Shown here: piece after piece, positions 9,235 to 16,980 of the stretch
How the letters are laid out: each line of letters begins with the position of its first letter
Numbering within the stretch: position 1 is the stretch's first letter
Source of the DNA: Clostridium aminobutyricum
Lineage (GTDB): Bacteria; Bacillota; Clostridia; Peptostreptococcales; Anaerovoracaceae
Reading direction: 5' to 3'
Assembly: GCF_017255415.1 (NCBI RefSeq)
Contig: NZ_JAFJZZ010000005.1
Location: forward strand, 124,001-188,000
DNA: 64,000 nucleotides
Program-made: the position numbers and the translations under genes
The notes under the pieces: generated by a model
What the model saw: the letters and a program-made list of their open reading frames with translations, nothing else
Database searches by the model: none
What the model was told of the DNA's origin: nothing

Positions 9235-9371
9235 GAAGAAGTACCTAGAATAAAATGACAGATGCAAAACAGATATTGAATCATACACCTTAAATAAAGT
9301 ATGATGAATATATAGAGATACTATTTCTGTCACACATATAAATGATTCAAAATCTGGGATGGAGGGAAAAC

Positions 9372-10550
9372 ATGAAAAATGATAATTTTATAGATTTTGG
9401 AGAAGAAATCAGCAGAACGGTTAAAAAAGTGTTAAATAACCAAGATTTTTATGATTTAAAAAAGATGATTAATCGTACGATGCAGAACGGACCGAGAATG
9501 GGGGAAGGGCCGTTTTATCAGGGACCTTTTGGCGGAGATGAATTACCTCCTCTGTCAAAAGCAAATAAGAATGCATGGAATAATAGGAACTTCCAAACGC
9601 AGGAAACCAGACCTCAGCCGACCTATCATAAAAAAACAAAAGGTACAGGGTCCGTTGCAAGTACTCTCTTTCTCATTTTCGGGATCCTTGGCTCAGTTGT
9701 CACCGGTTTAACCGCATTGGTTGGAATTGTTGCAGAAGCTTTCATCGGGAACTTGCCGCTGTTGACGGTCATTGATACGGTATTTGGGATACTTTTTATC
9801 GCTTTCTTGTTTATGACTATTTGCGGAGTGAAATTAAAAAAACGATTGAAACGTTTTTCGTTATATAAAAAAGTATTGAATGGACGTACATATTGTATGA
9901 TTGAAGAATTGACGTCAGTCAGCGAAAAGGAAACGAAATTTATCGTCAAGGATCTTCGCAATATGATTAAAGCAGGCCTGTTTGCCGAGGGATACCTGGA
10001 TGAACAGGAAACTTGCTTGATGACGGACTATACGACCTATACGCAGTATATGCAAACGGTGAAAAATGCGAAGGAACGACAAGAAGCGGAGAAGAAGGAA
10101 CAAGAAAAATGGGCTAACCGAGAAGGAGGAGCGGAGTTAAAGAAAACCATCGATGAGGGGAAAAATTACATCCGCACGATTAAGGAAGCGAATGATGCAT
10201 TACCGGAAGTAGAAATTTCTGAGAAGCTGGATGTACTGGAAACGGTAACCACGAAGATCTTTGATTATGTAGAGCAACATCCGGAAAAGCTCCCTGAAAT
10301 TCGAAAATTCATGTGCTACTATATGCCTATCACCCTTAAAATGGTGAAGGCCTATCAGAAATTTGATGAACACGGTAAGAATATCTCGGAAGTTGAAGCG
10401 ACAAAGTTGGAAATTAAAGGTTCACTGGATACAATTAACAGGGCCTATCAGAATTTGATGAATAAATTAATGCAAGATGATATTTTAGATGTATCTTCAG
10501 ATATTTCTGCACTTGAAACCATATTGGCTCAAGAGGGACTGACCGAGTAA
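9372..10550 (+). CDS. xpaC: XpaC-like protein (5-bromo-4-chloroindolyl phosphate hydrolysis family)
   Basis: A 392-residue membrane-anchored protein. The first ~90 residues are polar and Gly/Pro/Asn-rich, two hydrophobic segments lie around 95-160, and the rest is helical and charged with KKLKRFSLYKKVL and QTVKNAKERQEAEKKEQEKW. This layout and the following telA gene match the XpaC family, paired with TelA in many Firmicutes. The biochemical role is not established; the name comes from a Bacillus phenotype. ATG 9372 follows GGAGGG; an upstream in-frame ATG lacks a site. A dispersed repeat lies between it and telA. Confidence 0.75.
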   Translation: MKNDNFIDFGEEISRTVKKVLNNQDFYDLKKMINRTMQNGPRMGEGPFYQGPFGGDELPPLSKANKNAWNNRNFQTQETRPQPTYHKKTKGTGSVASTLFLIFGILGSVVTGLTALVGIVAEAFIGNLPLLTVIDTVFGILFIAFLFMTICGVKLKKRLKRFSLYKKVLNGRTYCMIEELTSVSEKETKFIVKDLRNMIKAGLFAEGYLDEQETCLMTDYTTYTQYMQTVKNAKERQEAEKKEQEKWANREGGAELKKTIDEGKNYIRTIKEANDALPEVEISEKLDVLETVTTKIFDYVEQHPEKLPEIRKFMCYYMPITLKMVKAYQKFDEHGKNISEVEATKLEIKGSLDTINRAYQNLMNKLMQDDILDVSSDISALETILAQEGLTE

Positions 10551-10553
10551 TCG

Positions 10554-10638
10554 TTATATCATACAAGCAGCGTCGCCGTATGATTTAATGAACGCTTCCT
10601 TACGGCAACGCCGTATTCAATTCCTTGCGTTCATTATA
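10554..10638 (-). repeat. Dispersed double-hairpin repeat, copy A
   Basis: Reverse-oriented copy of the element at 62363-62449; about 85 bases, close to 88 per cent identical by eye with one indel. Read on the minus strand it forms hairpin 1 (ATGAACGC...GCGTTCAT around an inner TACGGC/GCCGTA stem) and hairpin 2 (ATCATAC...GTATGAT). Its right end carries a plus-strand TATAAT at 10635-10640 ahead of telA, so it may supply part of that promoter. Confidence 0.8.
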
Positions 10639-10729
10639 ATATATAGAGGGAAGAGCGAACCAGTATGGAACTTGACGATCAATTGATGCGTATGCTTTGT
10701 TGAGTTCATAATAGAGGAGGAAATCAAAA

Positions 10730-11890
10730 ATGAGTGAAGAAATCAAAGAAACGATAGTGGATACACCCACCCTTACGTTGGAACCGTTTGCACCTGAGGC
10801 TGAACTCGTGTCGGTAGGAACGTCTGAATTAGCGGCAGCTTCAGAAGTTCAGCAAGCGATAAAAGAAACTCCGCTGACTCCGGAAGAACAGAAAATGGTC
10901 GAGGAATTCGCCTCCAAGATTGAACTGACAAACTCCAATCTTATTGTCCAGTACGGGTCTGGTGCACAAAAAAAGATTGCGGATTTTTCTGAATCGGCAC
11001 TGAACAATGTGAGGACAAAAGACTTAGGCGAAATAGGCAACATGCTTACCGATGTTGTAACAGAGCTGAAATCTTTTGATATCGAGGAGGACGAAAAAGG
11101 ATTCTTTGGATTTTTTAAGCGCACTTCCAATAAAATTACGAGTATGAAAGCAAAATATGATAAAGCAGAGGTCAACGTTAATAAGGTTTGTACGATCCTG
11201 GAAAATCATCAGATTCAATTGCTCAAGGATGTGGCGATGCTGGATAAAATGTATGACATGAATAAAGTTTATTTTAAAGAACTGTCCATGTATATTTTAG
11301 CAGGAAAGAAAAAATTGAATGAAGTACAGAACGTTGAACTGCCAGCCCTAATTGAACGAGCCAAGTCAACAGGTCTTCCGGAGGACGCTCAAGCGGCTAA
11401 TGACCTTTCAGCTATGTGTGACCGGTTTGAAAAGAAACTTCATGATTTAGAATTGACTCGAATGATTTCGATTCAAATGGCACCGCAGATTCGTTTGGTG
11501 CAGAACAATGATACCTTGATGTCCGACAAAATTCAGTCAACTTTAGTAAACACGATTCCGCTTTGGAAAGGACAGATGGTACTGGCTTTGGGAATCGCGC
11601 ACTCGCAGCAGGCTGTGCAGGCACAGCGAGAGGTAGCAGATATGACCAATGAATTGTTGCGTAAAAATGCGGAAACATTAAAAATGGCAACGATTGATAC
11701 GGCCAAGGAATCAGAACGCGGAATTGTGGACATAGAAACACTGGTTCATACAAATCAGACGTTGATTTCAACGTTGGAAGAGGTTACAAGAATTCAAGAA
11801 GAAGGCCGTCAGAAGAGGGTTCAAGCAGAATCCGAACTGAGCCGTATTGAAGGAGAATTAAAACAGAAATTGCTGGAAATTCGAAGATAG
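10730..11890 (+). CDS. telA: TelA family protein (toxic-anion resistance family)
   Basis: A 386-residue, largely helical cytoplasmic protein without membrane segments or signal. Landmarks are FFKRTSNKITSMKAKYDKAEVNVNKV in pieces near residue 125, KELSMYILAGKKKL, and IRLVQNNDTLMSDKIQSTLVNTIPLWKGQM near 250, all typical of the TelA/KlaA family. The family was named for tellurite resistance, but the chromosomal copies next to xpaC are thought to act in general envelope or stress functions. ATG 10730 follows GAGGAGG. It is downstream of xpaC but separated by 179 bp containing a structured repeat, so it may also have its own promoter. Confidence 0.85.
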   Translation: MSEEIKETIVDTPTLTLEPFAPEAELVSVGTSELAAASEVQQAIKETPLTPEEQKMVEEFASKIELTNSNLIVQYGSGAQKKIADFSESALNNVRTKDLGEIGNMLTDVVTELKSFDIEEDEKGFFGFFKRTSNKITSMKAKYDKAEVNVNKVCTILENHQIQLLKDVAMLDKMYDMNKVYFKELSMYILAGKKKLNEVQNVELPALIERAKSTGLPEDAQAANDLSAMCDRFEKKLHDLELTRMISIQMAPQIRLVQNNDTLMSDKIQSTLVNTIPLWKGQMVLALGIAHSQQAVQAQREVADMTNELLRKNAETLKMATIDTAKESERGIVDIETLVHTNQTLISTLEEVTRIQEEGRQKRVQAESELSRIEGELKQKLLEIRR

Positions 11891-11953
11891 ACCGGCCGAT
11901 TCAACGTAAATGCCGAATGGCCGATTATAAAACGGAACATAATGTACAAATAG

Positions 11954-11990
11954 CAGGGTGTCTCAAAAAGACTTTGAGACACCCTGTTTT
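11954..11990. terminator. Bidirectional terminator between telA and the hydrogenase operon
   Basis: A 14-bp perfect stem (11954-11967 with 11973-11986) with a five-base loop. It is followed by TTTTCTTT on the plus strand; the minus strand has T residues within the loop side. It serves two converging transcripts. Confidence 0.8.
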
Positions 11991-12016
11991 CTTTAAAAAT
12001 AATAGTAGCTAACAAC

Positions 12017-13393
12017 TTAAACGATTCGTATCGGGTCTAAGTGCTTTCCTTCCGTAAAAACATGCGTCGAACAAGATACACACGGATCAAACGAACGGAT
12101 TACTCTTCCGATTTCAACAGGATCCGAAATGTTTCTAATCGGAGTTCCTATGAGTGACTGTTCGGCGGTTCCTTTCACGTCACCCGTCTGCGAGGACAGA
12201 TTCCAAACGGAAGGGGAGATGACTTGATAGAAGGCAATTCTACTATCCTCTATGATTACCCAATGACCAAGGGCACCCCTTGTCGTATCAATTAATCCTC
12301 GGCCTTCACCGGAAACAGGCACGGAATATACTTCCTGCATGGGAACTCCGGGAATTAGATTTTGAAGAAGTGTTTTTATGATGGATGCAATTTTTTTAAC
12401 TTCCAATGCCCTGGCGATGATTCGATCCATGGCAGATATACCATTTGTATATTCCCCGCTGAGCCACTGTCTTGCAAGTGGACCCACTTCGAAAGGGAGA
12501 TTGTCATACCGAGGGGCTTTAATCCAGGAATAGGCCTGGGGTTTGCGCGTATCCGGTTCACCTGTTTCCGTGAACCAAGCGTAATCGCTTGCTTGAGATA
12601 TTTCGTTCGGATTAAAATTCGTAACCGTATTATTGCTGTAAACAAGTGGGTCAACATACAGCGTTCCCAACTCTTTATAATTATCAAAACAGCCATAGCT
12701 CAATAAATTACCATAACCGCCGCCGATGTGATAGTATTCCGGATAATACTGAGCAATATCAAGCACGTCGGGGATCATCTTCTCTTCTATAAACCGATCT
12801 ATTTTATAAAGAAGAGAGGAGAGATGCGCAATTTTATCCACGGTAACCGGAGAAGTAATGCCGCCAATAAAAACACCATGATTGTGGGGGGCTTTGCCGC
12901 CGAGTACCGCCAACATCTCGTGAGCATCTCGGCTCATAACGAGAGATTCAAAGTAATCTCGAACCATCCTGTCATTTATATCGGGAGGCAGTCTATAGTC
13001 ATTCTGATCCGACTTAAATAGCGGATAGTCCTCCGGCAGCTTTACAAAATCAGGAAGAGTGAATTGGTAAAAATGCCGTAGATGATTTTGCAGAAATTCA
13101 CTTCCATGGATAATGTCCCTCAGATACCGGCCTTGCTCGGATGGAGTGATATTCATCACATTTTCCAATGCCATGGTAGAGGCCATTGCATGTGCGGTAG
13201 AACAAATTCCGCAAATTCGTTCGGTGAAATATACGGCATCAAAAGGGTTTCTTCCGATCAGCATCTTTTCGAACCCACGAAACATTAAGCCCTTCGTCCG
13301 TGCATCTACTATGTAGTTGCTTTCTACATCAGCTTGAATTTCCATAAAACCGCTGATACGGGTAACCGGGTTTATAATAATTCTCTGTGGCAT
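12017..13393 (-). CDS. [NiFe] hydrogenase large subunit
   Basis: A 458-residue catalytic subunit. The N-terminal nickel motif RICGIC...H is at residues 59-68 (Cys61, Cys64) and the C-terminal motif DPCVSCSTH at 436-444 (Cys438, Cys441). A 14-residue tail follows His444; this is the extension normally cut off by a maturation protease, and such a protease starts this operon. ATG 13393 is chosen because MPQRIIINPVTRISG is the usual N terminus, although the frame is open further upstream. There is no signal peptide and the partner lacks a Tat signal, so the enzyme should be cytosolic. It likely oxidises or produces H2 with electrons passing through the small subunit. Confidence 0.92.
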   Translation of the reverse strand: MPQRIIINPVTRISGFMEIQADVESNYIVDARTKGLMFRGFEKMLIGRNPFDAVYFTERICGICSTAHAMASTMALENVMNITPSEQGRYLRDIIHGSEFLQNHLRHFYQFTLPDFVKLPEDYPLFKSDQNDYRLPPDINDRMVRDYFESLVMSRDAHEMLAVLGGKAPHNHGVFIGGITSPVTVDKIAHLSSLLYKIDRFIEEKMIPDVLDIAQYYPEYYHIGGGYGNLLSYGCFDNYKELGTLYVDPLVYSNNTVTNFNPNEISQASDYAWFTETGEPDTRKPQAYSWIKAPRYDNLPFEVGPLARQWLSGEYTNGISAMDRIIARALEVKKIASIIKTLLQNLIPGVPMQEVYSVPVSGEGRGLIDTTRGALGHWVIIEDSRIAFYQVISPSVWNLSSQTGDVKGTAEQSLIGTPIRNISDPVEIGRVIRSFDPCVSCSTHVFTEGKHLDPIRIV

Positions 13394-13395
13394 AA

Positions 13396-14295
13396 TCAAT
13401 CCCCTCTCGTAGTGTCGTAGCTGATAAATGGCTCCATGGCGTCTGGGAAGCCAAATTGAGCACAGCCGATGCAATTGGAATCATCTCCGATAGGCCAGTT
13501 AACGTGATTGTTCCATTGTCGGACCGGACAATCTGTTCGGGTTACAGGACCGCGGCAGCCTAACTTAAACATACAGGTTTCTTCACCCAGCTTAGTTGCG
13601 AAAATACCTTGGTTAAAATAAATGAGTCTAGGACACTGATCATGAATCGTTGTGCTGTAAAACATCAAAGGGCGGTCCCTATTATCAAGGGGAGGTTCCC
13701 CATATAATAAGATATGGGCAAAGGTTCCCATAAACCAATCGGGATTGCAAGGACAACCGGGCAGTTTGATAACTCTTTTGTTTTCTAATACTTTTTGTAC
13801 CCCCACGCATCCGGTGGGGTTCGGTACAGCAGCAGAGACTCCGCCGTGTGTGGCACAAGCGCCTACGGAAATGACATATTCCGCATTTTCACCCAACATT
13901 TTCACCGCTTCGAGACCTGTAATGGTTCTGCCGTTATATTTTCCAATTATAGTGTAAGCACCGTTATCCAGCAATGAAACCGCGCCTTCTACAGCCAGAA
14001 CATAATCGCCGCCGATTACGCTGAACAATTGATGGATGGCATCGCCGCCTTCCGCGGCCATCAGACTATTGCTGTATACAAAATCAGCCATTTCGGATAT
14101 CAGATATTGAAAATCCGGATGTACGCCATCGAGAATTGAAATAATATTGCCTGCACATCCGTTTAATTCTAGCCAAACTAGGGTTTTCTTTTTTAATGCC
14201 CCATTGTCAAGTTCGGATTTTACTCTGTTAATAAGGCATGCCGTTGTTTTTCGCCGACTTTCATAATGAGGGCATTTCATTTCAGATGAATCCAC
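13396..14295 (-). CDS. [NiFe] hydrogenase small (FeS) subunit with Asn in place of one proximal-cluster Cys
   Basis: A 299-residue electron-transfer subunit. The proximal-cluster motif normally CxxC reads Cys47-Ala-Gly-Asn50; the other proximal ligands are Cys147 (GACATHGG) and Cys181 (PGCPCNP), with extra cysteines at 163 and 183. Ligands for the distal and medial clusters (HDQC, CMFKLGC, TDC, SNCIGC) are present. The Asn change and absence of a Tat signal recall cyanobacterial uptake hydrogenases (HupS, group 2a). GTG 14295 is preferred because GAGGTGG overlaps the stop of the preceding gene with good spacing; a TTG at 14322 would overlap that gene. The large subunit starts two bases downstream. 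Confidence 0.9.
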   Translation of the reverse strand: MDSSEMKCPHYESRRKTTACLINRVKSELDNGALKKKTLVWLELNGCAGNIISILDGVHPDFQYLISEMADFVYSNSLMAAEGGDAIHQLFSVIGGDYVLAVEGAVSLLDNGAYTIIGKYNGRTITGLEAVKMLGENAEYVISVGACATHGGVSAAVPNPTGCVGVQKVLENKRVIKLPGCPCNPDWFMGTFAHILLYGEPPLDNRDRPLMFYSTTIHDQCPRLIYFNQGIFATKLGEETCMFKLGCRGPVTRTDCPVRQWNNHVNWPIGDDSNCIGCAQFGFPDAMEPFISYDTTRGD

Positions 14296-14308
14296 TCTTA
14301 TCACCACC

Positions 14309-14635
14309 TCACTCTGATTCAATTAAAATACCTACAGGGGGCAGGGTGCTTAATATGTTGCTAATTCCCGGATGACAGGAATTAAATTCTTTCGTCAGAT
14401 CATTACCCGCCCTGAGTCCAAAATGCGTTGCTGCTGCCCAAACAGCCGCGTTTGTCACATCATATACAACTCCATTGACGGCAACATAAGCAGGATTGCC
14501 GTTCTTGCCGTCATAGGTTGATAACTCTTCTATGGTAAATGATCGTAATTCATCCGGACTAGGCTCCTCTTGTTGCGCTCTTATTTCCCAGGTATTATTG
14601 TTTAACAAATCTTTAAGTCCTTTTACATCTTTCAT
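14309..14635 (-). CDS. Cytochrome b5-like heme-binding protein in the hydrogenase operon
   Basis: A 108-residue soluble protein with a cytochrome b5-like heme/steroid-binding domain: FTIEELSTYDGKNGNPAYVAVNGVVYDVT followed in pieces by W...THFGLRAGNDLT and SCHPG. The His in THFGL and the His in SCHPG fit the two axial heme ligands. It has no signal or membrane anchor. ATG 14635 follows AAGGAG with a seven-base spacer; an earlier in-frame ATG is less well placed. It lies between hypE and the small subunit and almost touches the latter, so it is probably an electron carrier or third subunit for the hydrogenase. Heme binding is inferred. Confidence 0.75.
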   Translation of the reverse strand: MKDVKGLKDLLNNNTWEIRAQQEEPSPDELRSFTIEELSTYDGKNGNPAYVAVNGVVYDVTNAAVWAAATHFGLRAGNDLTKEFNSCHPGISNILSTLPPVGILIESE

Positions 14636-14691
14636 ATTTCTTCTCCTTGGACATGATATTAATGGGGGAGGTGTGTTGATATCAATCTTAC

Positions 14692-15693
14692 TCAACAGAT
14701 TCTGGGAATGGTTTGGTGCTCCAGTGCCGGAATAATGCGTTTCCCTCCGATTTCAGTCTGCATATAAACCATTCCTTGTGTATTGGATGTAAACCGTCCG
14801 ATGATTTGTGCGTCGGCGTAAATAGGTGTTTGTTTTAATCGTTGAATCACTTGATCTCCGAAACCCTTTTTTACGATTAAAACCATTCGCCCTTCACAAG
14901 CAAGATATAAGGGATCTATGCCTAACATTTCGTTGATGGCACGAACCTGCTGGGTAATTGGAATCCGGCTTTCATCGAGTTCAATGTTGAATTCTGCATG
15001 ATTTGATATTTCATTTAAAATAGTTGCTAAACCGCCTCTTGTGGGATCTTTCATTAATTTTATATAGATTAAATCTTCATTTAATAGTGGAATTAAATTG
15101 TTAAGGGGACGGCAATCACTCACCATATCCGTCTCGATGTTGAGCTCATATCGGTCGAGAAGGATGGCTGTTCCGTGCTCGGCAATCGTACCGGTAATGA
15201 TAATCTCGTCATCCGGTTCAACACGGAATGGGGAGTAATGCGGTGAGACAATCCCAATACCGGAAGTATTGATAAATAATCCGTCTGCATTGCCTTTTTC
15301 AACAACTTTTGTATCTCCCGTCACAATTTTAACACCGGTTTGTCTGCAAACCTCTCCCATAGATTTTGCAATGTCGCATAAACTTTCCATATCAAAACCT
15401 TCTTCAATAATGAAGCTTGCGCTTATGTACAAGGGAGTTGCGCCGGCGGTGGTCAGATCATTAATCGTACCGCAAATGGAGAGCTTACCGATATCGCCGC
15501 CTTTAAAAAATAATGGCCGAACAACAAAACTGTCAGTGGTATAAGCCAGCTTTTGAGGATTGACAGAAAAAACAAACGCATCATTGATCGAATTGCTGCT
15601 TCCTTCCCCGTAATATTTAACGAAGACGTCTTGGATTAATTCATTTGTATGAATCCCTCCGTCACCATGAGTCAATTTTATTTTGCTAAACAA
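14692..15693 (-). CDS. hypE: Hydrogenase maturation protein HypE
   Basis: A 333-residue AIR-synthase-like ATPase that dehydrates the carbamoyl group on its own C-terminal cysteine to a thiocyanate, donating cyanide for the NiFe centre. The N terminus has LTHGDGG, the middle has TGDTKVVEKG, and the chain ends PRIC with the required terminal Cys333. A TTG at 15693 is the best start: GGGAGGG stands seven bases upstream, and the family begins immediately before the HGDGG motif. It overlaps the end of hypD by 16 bp. Confidence 0.93.
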   Translation of the reverse strand: MFSKIKLTHGDGGIHTNELIQDVFVKYYGEGSSNSINDAFVFSVNPQKLAYTTDSFVVRPLFFKGGDIGKLSICGTINDLTTAGATPLYISASFIIEEGFDMESLCDIAKSMGEVCRQTGVKIVTGDTKVVEKGNADGLFINTSGIGIVSPHYSPFRVEPDDEIIITGTIAEHGTAILLDRYELNIETDMVSDCRPLNNLIPLLNEDLIYIKLMKDPTRGGLATILNEISNHAEFNIELDESRIPITQQVRAINEMLGIDPLYLACEGRMVLIVKKGFGDQVIQRLKQTPIYADAQIIGRFTSNTQGMVYMQTEIGGKRIIPALEHQTIPRIC

Positions 15694-16760
15694 TTGTGAA
15701 CCCTCCCATATCGATAATGAATAGCACATGCCCCTTCAGAAGAGATCATGCAGGGACCTAGAGGATGTTCCGTTGTGCAGCCCTCTCCAAAGAGGTGGCA
15801 TTCAAAGGGTGATTTCATACCAAGGATGATTTCACTGCATTGGCAATGAGAGGATTCCGGGTACATCTTTTCAGATAGAGTAAATTTGTGTGTTGCATCA
15901 AGCCTTTTATATTTTTGATTTATCATTAGTGCCGAGTTATGAACTTTTCCAATTCCTCGCCAAATCCCGTCTTTCACTTCAAAGACTTCATTTATGTACT
16001 GTTGTGCCAGTTTATTTCCTCCTGGACTTACACATCGATCGTATAGATTTGCAAAAGAGAGGGGAGTTCTTCCTGTAATCTGATCTAACAGAAGATGGAT
16101 GCCTTCTGCCATATCTTTTGCTTCAAATCCGCAGACGACAGATGGAATTTTAAATTCATCTGTCACAAAACGAAAGGCTTCCGCACCCAATACAGCTGCT
16201 ACATGACCAGGTAAAATTAACCCGTCTATTCTTTTTTTGTCCTCATTTAAGATCAAACGTATGACCGGCTCCATGCGTTTCAAAGACGTTAGAAAGAGAA
16301 GGTTCGTTGGACCATTTTCAAACACATTTTTTATGGTTGCTGCAATGATCGGTGCGGTGGTTTCAAACCCAACCGCCAAAAAAATCACCGTCTTATCTTG
16401 ATGCTTCAGGGCTAAATCCACAGCATCCTCCGGCGAATAAACGGTATACACATTATTCGTTTTCTTTTCTGCCAGACAGGAAGTACTTCCAGTTACTTTG
16501 AGCATATCGCCAAAGGTTGCGAGAATAACATTTTCCTGCGATATTAAATCAATCGCCATATCAATATAAGCTTCGTTTGTAACACAGACAGGGCAGCCCG
16601 GTCCGGATAATAGTTTCACCTGGTTTGGAAGCAGATACCGGATTCCGGATTTTGAGATGGCTTGTGTGTGCGTGCCGCATACCTCCATAATCCGAATTGG
16701 CTTCAGCTCGGCCTCTTGGAGGAAGCCTTCTATCCTGTCGATTAACCTTTCTTTATCCAT
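15678..16760 (-). CDS. hypD: Hydrogenase maturation protein HypD
   Basis: A 360-residue iron-sulfur scaffold that with HypC assembles Fe(CN)2CO for the [NiFe] site. The family signatures CGTHTQAI, GPGCPVCVT and GFETTAP are present, as is the C-terminal cysteine-rich region (CQCSEIILG, FGEGCTTEHPLGPC) that holds the [4Fe-4S] cluster. ATG 16760 is preferred to ATG 16766 because AAGGA lies at proper distance. It overlaps hypC by 8 bp. Confidence 0.95.
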   Translation of the reverse strand: MDKERLIDRIEGFLQEAELKPIRIMEVCGTHTQAISKSGIRYLLPNQVKLLSGPGCPVCVTNEAYIDMAIDLISQENVILATFGDMLKVTGSTSCLAEKKTNNVYTVYSPEDAVDLALKHQDKTVIFLAVGFETTAPIIAATIKNVFENGPTNLLFLTSLKRMEPVIRLILNEDKKRIDGLILPGHVAAVLGAEAFRFVTDEFKIPSVVCGFEAKDMAEGIHLLLDQITGRTPLSFANLYDRCVSPGGNKLAQQYINEVFEVKDGIWRGIGKVHNSALMINQKYKRLDATHKFTLSEKMYPESSHCQCSEIILGMKSPFECHLFGEGCTTEHPLGPCMISSEGACAIHYRYGRVHNCLAK

Positions 16761-16980
16761 TGTCATTTCCTTCTATCATTTCTTGAAATGTTTTATTAAG
16801 AAAGCCATAATAGGCTGCATCAATCTTCTCAATGGCGAAACCTGCATGAATTAAAACATAATCACCGGGCAGGGGAGAATCGATTAACTGGATATTTATT
16901 TTCTTTTTTATCCCCATTGTTTCCGCATCTGCATAGTTATCGCGTACGGATGTAATCATCGCCGGAATTGCCAGACACAT
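16753..16980 (-). CDS. hypC: Hydrogenase maturation chaperone HypC
   Basis: A 75-residue chaperone that carries the iron centre to the large subunit with HypD. It starts MCLAIP, exposing the essential Cys2 after Met removal, and has the PGDYVLIHAGFAIEKID stretch typical of HypC/HupF. The start at 16980 follows GGGAGGG; the frame is open five codons further but the family always begins MCLA. It overlaps hypF by 44 bp. Confidence 0.94.
   Translation of the reverse strand: MCLAIPAMITSVRDNYADAETMGIKKKINIQLIDSPLPGDYVLIHAGFAIEKIDAAYYGFLNKTFQEMIEGNDNG

Noticed and set aside
10849-11175. 108-codon minus-strand open frame inside telA
   Set aside because: It is an antisense shadow with low-complexity Ser/Phe composition.
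12362-12706. 114-codon plus-strand open frame inside the hydrogenase large-subunit gene
   Set aside because: It is an antisense shadow of a strongly conserved gene; no promoter or ribosome-binding site is seen.
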